DNA of 64,000 nucleotides from Haladaptatus pallidirubidus (GTDB lineage: Archaea > Halobacteriota > Halobacteria > Halobacteriales > Haladaptataceae): the NCBI RefSeq assembly GCF_020700235.1, contig NZ_CP085304.1, forward strand, positions 62,001 through 126,000, given 5' to 3'. The position numbers and the translations under genes are program-made. This document shows positions 34,651 through 43,945 of this stretch, in pieces. Under the pieces are notes generated by a model, which was given only the letters and a program-made list of their open reading frames with translations, searched no databases and was not told where the DNA came from. Each line of letters opens with the position of its first letter. Within the stretch, counting starts at the first letter, position 1.

Positions 34651-35430
34651 TTAGGCAGCGGGTTGACCAGCGGAGGTGTCCTCGCTGACCGTCTCATCCC
34701 GCTCCTCGTCCTCGCGTACTTTGAGTTCGGTGTACGCGGTTGCAAGCACAGCCGTTGAGAACACCGTCGTAATGGCGCTGGCAACTTGTGCAAACACTAA
34801 CGCGACAATATCGCCGACGAGGCTTCCACTCGCGAGGTTACCAAGTCCAAAGACGAGGTTGACGAGTAGTATGAGGAGTGTCACTGTCACGCCCAGCACG
34901 AAGAGGTTGAGGCGGTAGCCTCGTGTCAATCCCCAACTACTGCGGAACGCTTTGATGAAGTTCTGATCTTCGACAGCCACGTAGACCGTCCAGAACGCCA
35001 AGGTCACGAGCAGGAAGATACCTGGAACGATCAACGCAACGAAGCCCAGTGCGACGATGATTCCAAAGATAATCCCACCAATAACGAAGTTGATTGCAGC
35101 CCAAACCATATTCCGGCTGAAGTACTCACGGGGGAGGCGTTCGGTCTCATCGCTCACGAATACGCGTATGGCTCCGATACTCACGACGAGCAGTGCGATG
35201 CTCAACACGAATGCAACGAGCCCCCCTAGCACAGGTGGTAAGAACGACGTGGGATTCATTTGGACAGCATCCCCAGCCAATTGCTGACCAGCCATCCATC
35301 GAGTAATGCCGACTCCTAACAGACCGTTAAGCACCGAGATGACGAAGATGATACCCATGAGCATGAGCCCATTTTGTTTGATGCTTCGACTGTAGCCTTG
35401 CTTGAGAATGTTTGTGGTGTTTATTGGCAT
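34651..35430 (-). CDS. polytopic membrane protein, DUF7847-like
   Basis: 259 aa with about six hydrophobic segments (~22-40, 65-90, 110-150, 180-235), a Gly-rich central pair (FVIGGIIFGIIVALGFVALIVPGIFLLV) and an acidic tail (VREDEERDETVSEDT). The pattern VEDQNFIKAFRSSWGLTRGYR resembles membrane domains seen beside glycerophosphodiester-type or stage-V sporulation-like proteins. No transport motif. Complete and apparently monocistronic; function unknown. Confidence 0.75.
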   Translation of the reverse strand: MPINTTNILKQGYSRSIKQNGLMLMGIIFVISVLNGLLGVGITRWMAGQQLAGDAVQMNPTSFLPPVLGGLVAFVLSIALLVVSIGAIRVFVSDETERLPREYFSRNMVWAAINFVIGGIIFGIIVALGFVALIVPGIFLLVTLAFWTVYVAVEDQNFIKAFRSSWGLTRGYRLNLFVLGVTVTLLILLVNLVFGLGNLASGSLVGDIVALVFAQVASAITTVFSTAVLATAYTELKVREDEERDETVSEDTSAGQPAA

Positions 35431-35534
35431 ACTCGTAAATCTACGTCATGAACGACGATGTACTACGCGCATTTTGCAGATTATTCGTAGTGTGAGAAAC
35501 TGGGTGAAACGATGAATAGAGACGCTGTTTAGAT

Positions 35535-35841
35535 GTGACGCATGGACACACTGACGGCATCAACGAAAGCCATGAGAACCCTGAAGACCACCAGCACAGT
35601 CTCCATCGACGACGTGACCCACGAACTGATGGCCTGCACCTGCCCGCATCACGTTCACCGGAACACCTTCTGCAAGCACATGACTGCAGTCGAGAACGTA
35701 ACCGACGACGGCACACTCGACGCATTCCCGTCCGAGGACAGCGAAGACGATTCCGAATCAGAAGGCTGTGACTGCGATGGCCTCGACGGGTTCCCGTGCT
35801 GGCCATGCGTGAGAATGGGACGAAAGGAACTGCCGAACTAA
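35535..35841 (+). pseudogene. SWIM copy 6: 5'-truncated, frameshifted
   Basis: The start contains INESHENPEDHQ in one frame. A 2-nt deletion at the codons for QYTV then shifts into a frame where VSIDDVTHELMACTCPHHVHRNTFCKHMTAV...GCDCDGLDGFPCWPCVRMGRKELPN is intact. An ATG at 35542 in that frame would give a 99-aa protein with both zinc sites and an aberrant 16-residue head, so residual function is possible. No leader or W1 is nearby. Confidence 0.65.
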
Positions 35842-36024
35842 TCACCGCTTCAGCTCTTTTTCTCTGTCTCATGTTGAACTGCGTGAGACCTCCCTGTTGG
35901 ACGAAGATATAAACAATAACAATACGCCGGGTAGCTCCGTGAGGTGAACCTCTCCACTATGACAGCGTTAGATTCGAAAGAGCTATGCTGTAGGCTCGGA
36001 AGAACGCGAATAGCAGAAGAGAAT

Positions 36025-36276
36025 ATGGACGACAAGGAATTAGACGACGTAGCGGTTTTCTTTCGCATGGCACGCGAGTTCCCGGTGCGGACGAGCCTCT
36101 TTACATTCGGATTGCCGGTGTTTGCTCTCCTCCAACTACTCAACGGCTTCATTTACAACGGATCACTTGTCTTCATCGGCCTGTTCGCAGTACTAGTCAC
36201 GGCGGTCTCGGTAAATCTGACTCAATACTATATCACCGTTTATCGCCGACAACAGCTTACTCACTGGTGGCGATAA
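36025..36276 (+). CDS. small two-helix membrane protein
   Basis: From MDDKELDDVAVFFRMAREF the product has 83 aa. Two membrane helices (~24-42 SLFTFGLPVFALLQLLNG and ~47-68 LVFIGLFAVLVTAVSVNL) are followed by YYITVYRRQQLTHWWR, a basic end likely in the cytoplasm. An upstream ATG (35944) adds 27 residues of doubtful value. No family is recognised. Confidence 0.5.
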   Translation: MDDKELDDVAVFFRMAREFPVRTSLFTFGLPVFALLQLLNGFIYNGSLVFIGLFAVLVTAVSVNLTQYYITVYRRQQLTHWWR

Positions 36277-36317
36277 CAGATTGACAGACTGGCATTGAAA
36301 AAGGATTGATTAACAAA

Positions 36318-36770
36318 TTAGGCTGTCGGTCTTTGAGCATCTTGACGCCAGTCGCGGATTTTGTAGGCGCTGTAGGCGCCGAGCACGAACGCAAGCAAAC
36401 CGACGATGATGTCGTTCCAGAACCCAAGATCATTGGCAGTTTCTGTGGCTCCGGCATCAATACCGAGGACAAACGGCGCGATGATGAGCCACAAGCCGAG
36501 TATCGTCGCGACTATCGCCGCCCCCATGCTTCCTAGCTGCTTATTTGACTGACGGGAATAGTTGTACACGCCGATGGCGGCTAGAAACGCACCGACAAGG
36601 ACGTCATTCCAGACTTGTGTTGCTGCGAGTTCGAATAAGAATGCTTGTAAGATCAGCCAGAGGCCAAGGAGAGCGATGAGCGCCGAGAGTCCCTTTCCCC
36701 GTTCATCTGGGTTCGGGGCATGCCTATCTTGATTGTGCATCTGCTCTCTGTCAGTGTCATGATTACTCAT
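36318..36770 (-). CDS. SPW-repeat membrane protein
   Basis: 150 aa, two SPW repeats: GLWLILQAFLFE...WNDVLVGAFLAAIGVYNY (~35-75) and GLWLIIAPFVLG...FWNDIIVGLLAFVLGAYSAY (~95-140). Each is a helix pair with the typical Trp and Asn-Asp. The N-terminus is hydrophilic and His/Asp-rich. The family is widespread in haloarchaea and actinobacteria, with no function known. Confidence 0.85.
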   Translation of the reverse strand: MSNHDTDREQMHNQDRHAPNPDERGKGLSALIALLGLWLILQAFLFELAATQVWNDVLVGAFLAAIGVYNYSRQSNKQLGSMGAAIVATILGLWLIIAPFVLGIDAGATETANDLGFWNDIIVGLLAFVLGAYSAYKIRDWRQDAQRPTA

Positions 36771-37175
36771 TGGTGTTCCCTATTTAGATAGGATACGTAT
36801 TTGCTTAAGTATAGCGGCTTATTATGTCATATACGTCCAAGTAATTCTGTGATTAATAAATGAATAACTACCATAAGACATTAAAAAACCATATTCGATC
36901 ACTTATCACATCGCAATACACAGTACGAGGAAACGAAGGGTCGTCACCTGTGTGCACTGGATGCGAAACCCGTGCTGAATTTATCAACGAACGTGTGGTG
37001 TAATCTGTCCTCTCGAATAAGTAATGAAGAGCGATTGGACAGTGACACCAGTGAGGGTCATACAACCGAAATCAAGGCAAGAAAAGCACTTTCAAAATTA
37101 AAATCATCTAATCAGAGTACTAACTGAGTCTCTCCTTCTCCGCGGATTTCACCAGCACGAAAACAGTAAGGGTCC
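36771..37175. other. AT-rich intergenic stretch
   Basis: No open frame of interest and no recognisable RNA. It presumably holds the promoter of the SPW gene at its left end and the terminator of the helical-repeat gene at its right end. Confidence 0.4.
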
Positions 37176-37907
37176 TTATTCGTCTTCTTCGCTCTGCTCG
37201 TCTTCGTTAGACCTCTCCTCGTCAGCTTCCTCTTGTTGCTCCTGCGTGCTCTCCACCGTCTCAGCGGCTTCATCTATTTTGTCGGCAGCTTTTTCACTAC
37301 CTTCCTGAATCTGGTCAGCGGCTATCTCACCGCGTTTATCGACTTGCTCCGCGGCTTCTTTGGTTCCTGCTTCGACCTGGTCTGCGGCCGTTTCACCACG
37401 TTCCTGAATTCTTTGGGCCGCTTGCCCAGCAACGGCTTTCGTTTGTTGGGCCATCTCATCAGAGCGTTTCGTAGTCTTGTCAGCAATTGAATGAGCCTGA
37501 TCCGTCGTCTTGCTCACGACTTTATTCATTGCTTTTGACTTTGACTTCAATATATAGCCGAGGCCGATGACAGTTCCAACAAGGAGTAGTTTCGAGACCG
37601 TACTCTGCCCCTCGCTCTTTTGTTCCGGTTGGGCACTGCTAGTCATCTCTTTTGCTTCAGTATTGAGAGCTTGTTTGGCAATCTGCTCAGTGTTGCTTGA
37701 CGTCGCCCTATCGTTTCCAAGAAGGTAACGGATTGCTTGGTTGATGTCGACAAGTAAGAATGTACGAACCATTTTATCGTTCTGCGCTGCTTCAGGATCG
37801 TTTTCCTCCATCGCTACTTCTAACACCCGTACAATTGATTTCGGGATGGCGTTGGTAACCCGTTTTGCTGGTGATCCTTCTCGTACGTTTGATCGACTTC
37901 TACTCAT
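37176..37907 (-). CDS. apolipoprotein-like helical repeat membrane protein
   Basis: 243 aa from MSRSRSNVREGS. The N-terminal basic helix region is followed by one membrane helix (~105-122, VSKLLLVGTVIGLGYILKS). Then come 11-residue amphipathic repeats (~140-225) with units like AAQRIQERGETAADQVEAGTKEAAEQVDKRGE, and an extremely acidic tail (EEDE). The layout suits a membrane-anchored stalk or scaffold lying on a membrane or vesicle surface. Function unknown. Start overlaps nothing; the divergent SWIM copy 7 begins ~80 bp away. Confidence 0.65.
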   Translation of the reverse strand: MSRSRSNVREGSPAKRVTNAIPKSIVRVLEVAMEENDPEAAQNDKMVRTFLLVDINQAIRYLLGNDRATSSNTEQIAKQALNTEAKEMTSSAQPEQKSEGQSTVSKLLLVGTVIGLGYILKSKSKAMNKVVSKTTDQAHSIADKTTKRSDEMAQQTKAVAGQAAQRIQERGETAADQVEAGTKEAAEQVDKRGEIAADQIQEGSEKAADKIDEAAETVESTQEQQEEADEERSNEDEQSEEDE

Positions 37908-37984
37908 ATATTCCCCCATCATGGTTTATAGTAGATACTCGTCGAAAAGCGTTGGGGCCAGGTGGTCACAATCAAACGAACGAA

Positions 37985-38146
37985 TCCCCCGGACTCATCG
38001 AAGTAACTAATGAGAGCCACAAAAATCCCGCAGAACACCAGTACACCGTCTCCATCGACGACGTGACTGAAGACCTGATGGCCTGTACGTGTCCGCACCA
38101 CGTCGACCGCAACGCCTACTGCACACACATGGCCGTTCTCAGATAA
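37985..38146 (+). pseudogene. SWIM copy 7: internal fragment
   Basis: SPGLIEVTNESHKNPAEHQYTVSIDDVTEDLMACTCPHHVDRNAYCTHMAVLR-stop. It covers SWIM codons ~31-79. The motif Cys and His are kept (CTC...CTH), but the start codon, N-terminus and second zinc cluster are gone. Confidence 0.65.
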
Positions 38147-38266
38147 TTGGTTACTCTTGCGACACAATATATAATTCGAATACGTTCTTTTTGAACCCAT
38201 ATTCTTTTAAATAAATTATCTTGTACTACGAGAATGAACCTGGATTGATTATCTAAACTATGAATA

Positions 38267-38815
38267 TCATGAGTCTGGGAGTTCGTCAATCTGATCGTGT
38301 GTCTCAGATACCGTCTCTGTCGCTTCAACTGCCGATTCACTCCGTAGCCTATCTTGGATATTTGCGATTACTTTATCGATATTGCCAACCGCGATCGTTA
38401 AAACAGGAATTGGTGCGGTTCGTACTACTCTCTCGGCCACGCTGCCGAGCAAATACCGTTCGTATCCCGTCCGGCCATGGGTTCCCATCACAATGAGATC
38501 GATTTCATTTTCGACAGCATATGTAAGGATCTCCGCACTGGGATCGCCCCATCGGATCTCTCGAATGACATCGAGACCGGCGTCAAGGATCCGTTCCTCA
38601 ATGGCTTTCGTTGTGGCCTGACCATCCTCCTCGAGTGTTTTGCGGACATGGTCGCGTTCCTCATCCGGAATCGCCAGATAAGCTCGTTCATCGACTACAT
38701 AGAGTGAATGAACAGTCGCATTATTTTGTTTAGCCAGCTCGAGTCCCTGATCAACGACTGATTCCATTTTCTGGCTACCGTCGGTTGGAATCAGAATTGA
38801 CTCATACATGACCAT
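38267..38815 (-). CDS. universal stress protein
   Basis: 182 aa. Complete USP fold: YESILIPTDGSQKMESVVDQGLELA at the start and IDLIVMGTHGRTGYERYLLGSVAERVVRTAPIPVLTIAV at ~125-165, which holds the ATP-binding G2xG9xG(S) motif. A 20-residue acidic C-terminal extension is present. Presumably ATP-binding and stress-related. The start could be M1 or M3. Confidence 0.9.
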   Translation of the reverse strand: MVMYESILIPTDGSQKMESVVDQGLELAKQNNATVHSLYVVDERAYLAIPDEERDHVRKTLEEDGQATTKAIEERILDAGLDVIREIRWGDPSAEILTYAVENEIDLIVMGTHGRTGYERYLLGSVAERVVRTAPIPVLTIAVGNIDKVIANIQDRLRSESAVEATETVSETHDQIDELPDS

Positions 38816-38859
38816 TAAATATCAAGGAGCCATACAAATATTTCTTATAATTTCTAGGA

Positions 38860-39098
38860 TGACGATGATTGACTAAACGGATAAGATGGTAGGAAACGGT
38901 TTGAATTGACGTCCCAAGCCGATCGGCAAATTCAGACGTCCCTGGCTCGTCATTGATCGCCACAAGGAGTTTGCGGGCGGTTTCGAATAAGAGTGTCTCA
39001 AAGACTGCGTCAGTGTCCTGCTCATCAATACCAAGAATTTGGATATCGCCAGCTTGCTTAGTGTCAATCTCGGACATCGAACTGGGTAACAGAGACAT
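38860..39098 (-). pseudogene. truncated winged-helix (ArsR-like) regulator
   Basis: Reads FETLLFETARKLLVAINDEPGTSEFADRLGTSIQTVSYHLIRL and then loses the family after the recognition helix (VNHRHPRN...). The wing and C-terminal part are missing. Its 5' end (MSLLPSSMSEIDTKQ) looks genuine. It lies upstream of the USP gene on the same strand and may once have regulated it. The next ~210 bp to 39309 hold no gene. Confidence 0.6.
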
Positions 39099-39309
39099 GA
39101 CTGGATCAGTTGTCTATCCCTGCTCGGAGGCACGCTATGGCACGCGTTCGAGCAGGAAGGAGGGGTGGCGAGGGAGAGGACGTGTGGATCGGGAGTGATG
39201 GTGCCAAACCCACGTGAGACCGATTCAGGGTGTCAGAGGCAACCGCGCCACAACTGGTCCTTTGAGGGGTTCGGTATATGCTTTGTGCTACTATTAAAAA
39301 ATAAGACAA

Positions 39310-40185
39310 TCATACATCCTTTGAGAATGACCCAGTACGGTCAGACATCATCGTATCGAGTGCTGCTGTGACTGCATCGATATCATCGATATCGTCTCGA
39401 TCACACCGGAGGTTTTGACGCCACCATCCTTTTCGGTGAATCACCAGCGCCTTGTCGCTGAGTGAATAGCCTGTGAACGCTGTCCACGGTCGGAACCGAT
39501 GCAGCATCGGTCGATCAACAACGAGGCCAGCATCGGTAACACGAAACGTCCGTGGATTTGTTACACCTGCAAGCGGTGACCAAAGTACCATTACCGCGTA
39601 CAGATATCCGCCCCAGTCGACGTTGAATACAAGTTGTGCAAAGATACCAGCACTACTCCCGAGAATCGCGATAATCACCGCACCAATCGCGATCCATCGC
39701 CACCGTTGTGGCCACCGTCCTTCCCACTCTGTGATTTCAGTCGTTCCTGCAAGCGCAGCAGTTGTGTATCTATTCCGGCTCATTGTGACGAGGGGCAGAC
39801 CCGTAAACATCCCACCGATCATTGTCACCATTGCAAGTACAACTGCAATACCGGGTAGTGAAATTCCGATTCCTGATGCTGCAAAAATACTGACAAAGGG
39901 GGCAAACGGAATAACGACGAGCAGCCAAATCAGGTCGTGGCGACCAAGCCGAACTGCGAGATTAGCTGTGTGAGAAATAAGCCACCCAGCAATGATCCCC
40001 AAGAGAGTGATAGAACCAAGAAAACTGACGTATAGGGTGGCACCGTCCGAGCTAGCCGTTGAAATCCCCAGAACGGCTATCGGAGTAAGGAGGATGGCAA
40101 CGTAGAGACCAGCGACGAACGCGTAGAGCGTATCAGGACGTTCACCATTTGATTGGCCACCCCGAGATTCAGTATGTGTCGCCAT
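39310..40185 (-). CDS. polytopic membrane protein with C-terminal PH-like domain
   Basis: 291 aa from MATHTESRGGQ. About six membrane helices (~22-45, 52-75, 85-135, 165-215) are followed by a soluble beta domain (~225-285: RTFRVTDAGLVVDRPMLHRFRPWTAFTGYSLSDKALVIHRKGWW) with the strand order of bacterial PH-type domains. Complete; no enzyme motif. Function unknown. Confidence 0.7.
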   Translation of the reverse strand: MATHTESRGGQSNGERPDTLYAFVAGLYVAILLTPIAVLGISTASSDGATLYVSFLGSITLLGIIAGWLISHTANLAVRLGRHDLIWLLVVIPFAPFVSIFAASGIGISLPGIAVVLAMVTMIGGMFTGLPLVTMSRNRYTTAALAGTTEITEWEGRWPQRWRWIAIGAVIIAILGSSAGIFAQLVFNVDWGGYLYAVMVLWSPLAGVTNPRTFRVTDAGLVVDRPMLHRFRPWTAFTGYSLSDKALVIHRKGWWRQNLRCDRDDIDDIDAVTAALDTMMSDRTGSFSKDV

Positions 40186-40283
40186 ACTCACTAGTGCTTC
40201 ACAGTTGTTGAAAATACTACCGGAGGAGAATATAGTCGAATAGAGTTATCGGTTCAATAATAAATTGGTTGGAGGGAGTACTA

Positions 40284-40311
40284 CGACTCTCTCTTTCTCT
40301 CTCTCTCTCTT
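40284..40311. repeat. CT microsatellite
   Basis: An interrupted run of CT dinucleotides (CTCTCTCTTTCTCTCTCTC and on) in an intergenic gap. It is prone to slippage. It lies 20-40 bp beyond the 3' end of the W2 pseudogene. Confidence 0.8.
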
Positions 40312-40332
40312 AATACAACCTACTTCTCCGGA

Positions 40333-40540
40333 ATCCACTAGATAACCACCCGCGGACTCAACTTCCCCCGCTCAACCTCTCCCTCCTCATACAACTCCTC
40401 ACGCCGTCGATGCGCGGAGGGCCGCTCAATTGCAAGCGTATCCGCTACCCACCGAGCGGTCCCTGCCGGAAACTCCGACTCACGCATCGCCGTCAGAATA
40501 TCGTCGTCAGTCGTTTCCTCTGCATGTTGACTACAATTGA
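40333..40540 (-). pseudogene. W2 winged-helix gene, no start, TAG near the end
   Basis: Reads EETTDDDILTAMRESEFPAGTARWVADTLAIERPSAHRRREELYEEGEVERGKLSPRVVI-stop-WIPEK, closely matching the intact W2 at 43.7 kb. A TAG stands where the intact gene has TGG (Trp), and no ATG precedes the homologous part in frame. No DUF1931 gene accompanies it. The CitMHS gene starts 46 bp downstream on the other strand. Confidence 0.75.
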
Positions 40541-40585
40541 TTCTCTAATATAGATTTAATAAAAGAGTATTAGAAAATCATATTT

Positions 40586-41929
40586 ATGATCGATGTGATG
40601 GATGCTGCCATGCCACTTAGTGGAACAGCGCTCGGATTGATAGGATACGCTGTCATTGCATTAGTCTTACTACTAGTCATCTGGAAACAACTCTACGTAA
40701 TTCCAACGCTCATTATTGCTCCAGTTTCCGGGGCACTCATTGCTGGCTTCTCACTTGAACAGATTGGATCATTTACCGAAAGCGGCCTACAGGGTATTGT
40801 CGGAATCGTGGCGATGTTTGCCTTCGCAGTCTGGTACTTTAGCCTCATGCGTGAATACGGGCTCTTCGATCCATTAGTAAAACGCGTCATTCAGGGGGTA
40901 GCTAATCGTCCGGCAATGCTCACCGTTGGAACAGTGATTATTGCGATGATGACGCACTTGGACGGCTCTGGTGCGACAACGATGCTGATCACGATTCCAG
41001 CAATGATACCTCTCTATGATGCTCTCAATGTCGATCGGAAAATCCTTGCTGCACTGGTTGGGTTGACGGCTGGAACGATGAATATGGTCCCCTGGGGAGG
41101 TGTTGTCGTTCGTGGGGTGAGTGCAATCGACCCGGCGACAATCGCGAATGTGTATAATCCAATGATCCCTGCCCATCTCGCTGGTCTCGCGATGGTTCTC
41201 GGTATTAGCTATCGTTTTAGTCTGAATATCCGTGATGATGTGTCCGGGTTTCAGCAATCTCAACGCCGACAGCTCGTCAATACAGCTCTAGAAGGTCGTG
41301 AGGGTGAGATCGACTGGATGTGGGGAATAAATGCCGTACTAACTGTTCTCGTCATTGGCGCTCTTATCTCGGGAATTACCTCGCCAGCAGTAGCCTTCAT
41401 GCTTGGATTGGTGGCTGCATTGGTCATTAACGTCCGCGAATATGACCAACAGAAGGAAATCCTAGAGAAGTATGCCGCTGATGTCATGACCTATGTCGGT
41501 ATCTTGTTCGCAGCAGGCGTGTTGATCGGAGTCCTCCAGGAAAGTAAGATGATTGAGGAAATGGCAAGGATTCTGCTGATGATTATCCCAGATACGCTTG
41601 GGAATTTCTTACCAGTCGTTCTCGGAGTCATCGCGATGCCCGCAAGTCTCCTCTTCAGCCCAGATGCATTCTATTTCGGGGTGCTTCCAGTGGTTGCCGA
41701 AACGGGGACTCAATTTGGCTTCTCACAAGTTGCGATGGTTCGGGCTGCTATCGTTGGTCAAATGACGGTTGGATTCCCTATTTCTCCACTTACTGGAGCA
41801 ACGTTCTTGCTCATCGGACTCGCCGAAGTCGAACTCGGTGAACATATCCGCTTTACATTTTCCTACATGTGGCTAACATCACTCGTGATACTCGCTGTTG
41901 GGATACTTACGGGTGGAATTCCAATCTAA
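40586..41929 (+). CDS. CitMHS-family organic-anion transporter
   Basis: 447 aa, about 12 membrane helices. Family features include MTHLDGSGATTMLITIPAMIPLYDAL (~127-150), the NMVPWGGVVVRG reentrant segment (~170) and FSPDAFYFGVLPVVAE (~355). These transporters bring in citrate or other carboxylates with metal ions or protons. Position directly ahead of the AtuA-like genes (15 bp gap) suggests uptake of the acid that those enzymes degrade. Start MIDVMDAAMPL; an alternative Met is 12 nt downstream. Confidence 0.85.
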   Translation: MIDVMDAAMPLSGTALGLIGYAVIALVLLLVIWKQLYVIPTLIIAPVSGALIAGFSLEQIGSFTESGLQGIVGIVAMFAFAVWYFSLMREYGLFDPLVKRVIQGVANRPAMLTVGTVIIAMMTHLDGSGATTMLITIPAMIPLYDALNVDRKILAALVGLTAGTMNMVPWGGVVVRGVSAIDPATIANVYNPMIPAHLAGLAMVLGISYRFSLNIRDDVSGFQQSQRRQLVNTALEGREGEIDWMWGINAVLTVLVIGALISGITSPAVAFMLGLVAALVINVREYDQQKEILEKYAADVMTYVGILFAAGVLIGVLQESKMIEEMARILLMIIPDTLGNFLPVVLGVIAMPASLLFSPDAFYFGVLPVVAETGTQFGFSQVAMVRAAIVGQMTVGFPISPLTGATFLLIGLAEVELGEHIRFTFSYMWLTSLVILAVGILTGGIPI

Positions 41930-41943
41930 TGGTGGGCAATCAT

Positions 41944-43293
41944 ATGACTGACCAACTGGTGATCGGAACCGGTGCTGGCTTTGCCGGCGATCGAATCGAT
42001 CCAGCAGCGACACTCGCTGAACATGCCGAACTCGACTATTTAGTATTCGAGTGCCTTGCTGAACGAACGATTGCAAACGCTCAACGACGGAAGATGGATG
42101 ATCCTTCAGCAGGATATACACCACTTCTGTCACGGCGAATGGAAGCTGTTCTCCCGTCATGCGTGGAAAACAACACACGAATCATCACGAACATGGGTGC
42201 TGCAAACCCAGAAGCGGCCCGCGAACAGGTTATCGATATCGCAACCGAACTAGGGATTTCGGACCTTTCAGTTGCGAGTGTCGCTGGTTCAGCAGTTCGT
42301 GACCGATTCGAGCATTTTGAAGAGCAAACGTTCTCTGGCGACCCAACAACACAGTATCAGGAAGACTGTGTTTCCGCGAATGCGTATTTGGGTGTTCAGG
42401 GAATTCTCGACGCACTCAATGACAATGCTGATGTGATTATCACCGGTCGCGTTGCGGACCCATCCCTCTTTCTTGCTCCGATGTGCTATGAGCACGGTTG
42501 GGATCTTACAAATTCTACAGACGCGGATCAAATTGGTCAAGGCGTTGCCTGTGCGCATTTATTGGAGTGTGCTGGGCAAGTCACAGGAGGGTACTTCGCA
42601 GACCCTGGTTACAAGGATGTACCCAAGCTTGAGGCCCTCGGTTTCCCCATAGCTGAGGTCACAGTTGATGGCGATGTCACGATCACTAAGCTCCCTGACT
42701 CGGGTGGAAAAGTGACGCTCCAAACCTGCAAAGAACAGATGCTCTACGAGGTTCACGATCCCAGTGCATACTTGACACCCGATGCAATCGCTGATTTTTC
42801 GAACGTCTCGTTTGAGCAAGTTGGAACAGATCGCGTTCAGGTGTCTGGTGCCACAGCGAAACCGAAACCAGAGACGCTCAAGGTCAATATTGGGTATGAA
42901 GATGGAGTTCTTGGGGAGGGCCAGATCTCGTATGCAGGTCCCAACGCAGAACAACGCGCTCGATTAGCTGGTGACACAGTTCGTAAACGATTGACCGCAC
43001 GCGATTTCCTAATCGATGATCTTCGGGTTGATCTCATGGGAGTCAATTCACTGCACGAAGGTCGCGGTCGAGATCAATCGAGTCCATATGAAGTTCGCCT
43101 TCGCGTCGCTGGAAAGTGTGAAACCACTGCTAATGCAACTGAAATCGGACGAGAAGTTCAAACACTGTATACAAACGGTCCTGCTGGGGGAGGTGGCGTA
43201 ACAATCCGAACAAAGCCTGTACTAGGAATTGTGTCCACGCTAATCGACCGAACTCATGTTCAACCTAATGTGTGTATTGAAGGGGTGAAGTAG
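41944..43293 (+). CDS. AtuA-family (DUF1446) acyclic terpene/isoprenoid-acid utilisation protein
   Basis: 449 aa from MTDQLVIGTGAGFAGDRIDPAATLAEHAELDYLVFECLAERT. Family motifs are the opening GAGFAGDR, NNTRIITNMGAANP, DVIITGRVADPSLFLAP and a central ECAGQVTGGYFADPGYKDVP. The C-terminal third has GYEDGVLGEGQISYAG and PAGGGG. In Pseudomonas, AtuA is needed for citronellol/geraniol catabolism, chemistry unknown. The following gene abuts its stop and supplies the small C-terminal AtuA partner. Confidence 0.85.
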   Translation: MTDQLVIGTGAGFAGDRIDPAATLAEHAELDYLVFECLAERTIANAQRRKMDDPSAGYTPLLSRRMEAVLPSCVENNTRIITNMGAANPEAAREQVIDIATELGISDLSVASVAGSAVRDRFEHFEEQTFSGDPTTQYQEDCVSANAYLGVQGILDALNDNADVIITGRVADPSLFLAPMCYEHGWDLTNSTDADQIGQGVACAHLLECAGQVTGGYFADPGYKDVPKLEALGFPIAEVTVDGDVTITKLPDSGGKVTLQTCKEQMLYEVHDPSAYLTPDAIADFSNVSFEQVGTDRVQVSGATAKPKPETLKVNIGYEDGVLGEGQISYAGPNAEQRARLAGDTVRKRLTARDFLIDDLRVDLMGVNSLHEGRGRDQSSPYEVRLRVAGKCETTANATEIGREVQTLYTNGPAGGGGVTIRTKPVLGIVSTLIDRTHVQPNVCIEGVK

Positions 43294-43617
43294 ATGGGAA
43301 TCCCAGTTCACGAACTCGCTCATGCACGGGCCGGTGATAAAGGAGATACCTCTAATATCGGTGTTTTCGGATATGACGATGATAGTTATCAAATTCTCAA
43401 AAAAGAATTGACCGCAACTCATGTTGAAAATGAACTCGAAGAAATCGTCGAGGGATCAGTCACCCGCTATGATCTCCCTCAGCTGAATGGATTCAATTTT
43501 GTTCTTGAGGGTGCTCTTGCAGGGGGTGTAACGACCTCGGCGCGGATCGATACGCATGGAAAGTCACTCTCATATGCGCTGCTGGATATCGAGGTCGATC
43601 ATAGTTACGACTGCTAG
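43294..43617 (+). CDS. AtuA-related small subunit
   Basis: 107 aa. HELAHARAGDKGDTSNIGVFGY at the start and LNGFNFVLEGALAGGVTTSARIDTHGKSLSYALLDIEV at the end are the signatures of the AtuA-associated C-terminal domain, which in many bacteria is fused to AtuA. Here it is separate, with its ATG next to the AtuA TAG. Likely forms a complex with the larger protein. Confidence 0.85.
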   Translation: MGIPVHELAHARAGDKGDTSNIGVFGYDDDSYQILKKELTATHVENELEEIVEGSVTRYDLPQLNGFNFVLEGALAGGVTTSARIDTHGKSLSYALLDIEVDHSYDC

Positions 43618-43723
43618 TAATTAGTCGGAGAATGTATCATCGAATATTTCTCATCTTCTCAAATGAGAAGACTACAATAGAAAAGAGTGACCAAATAATG
43701 ATGAGCCAAGATACCTATTGCAC

Positions 43724-43945
43724 CTATTCCTCTGGGATCCACCAGATCACCACTCGCGGACTCAATTTCCCACGTTCCAACTCACTCTGGGCATGAAGCT
43801 CTTTGAGCCGCTGATGTACTGGCCGACGCTCACTCGCAACCGTATCTGCGACCCACCGAGCGGTCACTGCCGGAAACTCCGACTCACGAATCTCCCGCAG
43901 AATATCGTCATCAGTGATCCGAATTACTGGTCCTTTTTCAACCAT
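43724..43945 (-). CDS. W2 winged-helix regulator (intact)
   Basis: 73 aa, MVEKGPVIRITDDDILREIRESEFPAVTARWVADTVASERRPVHQRLKELHAQSELERGKLSPRVVIWWIPEE. A small winged helix: helices DDDILREI, TARWVADTV and the recognition helix RRPVHQRLKEL, then a wing LSPRVVIWW. Broken copies occur at 13.4, 21.6 and 40.4 kb. It is divergent from the second DUF1931 gene with a 44-bp promoter gap, so it probably controls that gene and itself. Confidence 0.75.
   Translation of the reverse strand: MVEKGPVIRITDDDILREIRESEFPAVTARWVADTVASERRPVHQRLKELHAQSELERGKLSPRVVIWWIPEE

Noticed and set aside
40284..40311. possible CRISPR-like array
   Set aside because: Only a CT microsatellite; no repeat-spacer pattern anywhere in the window.
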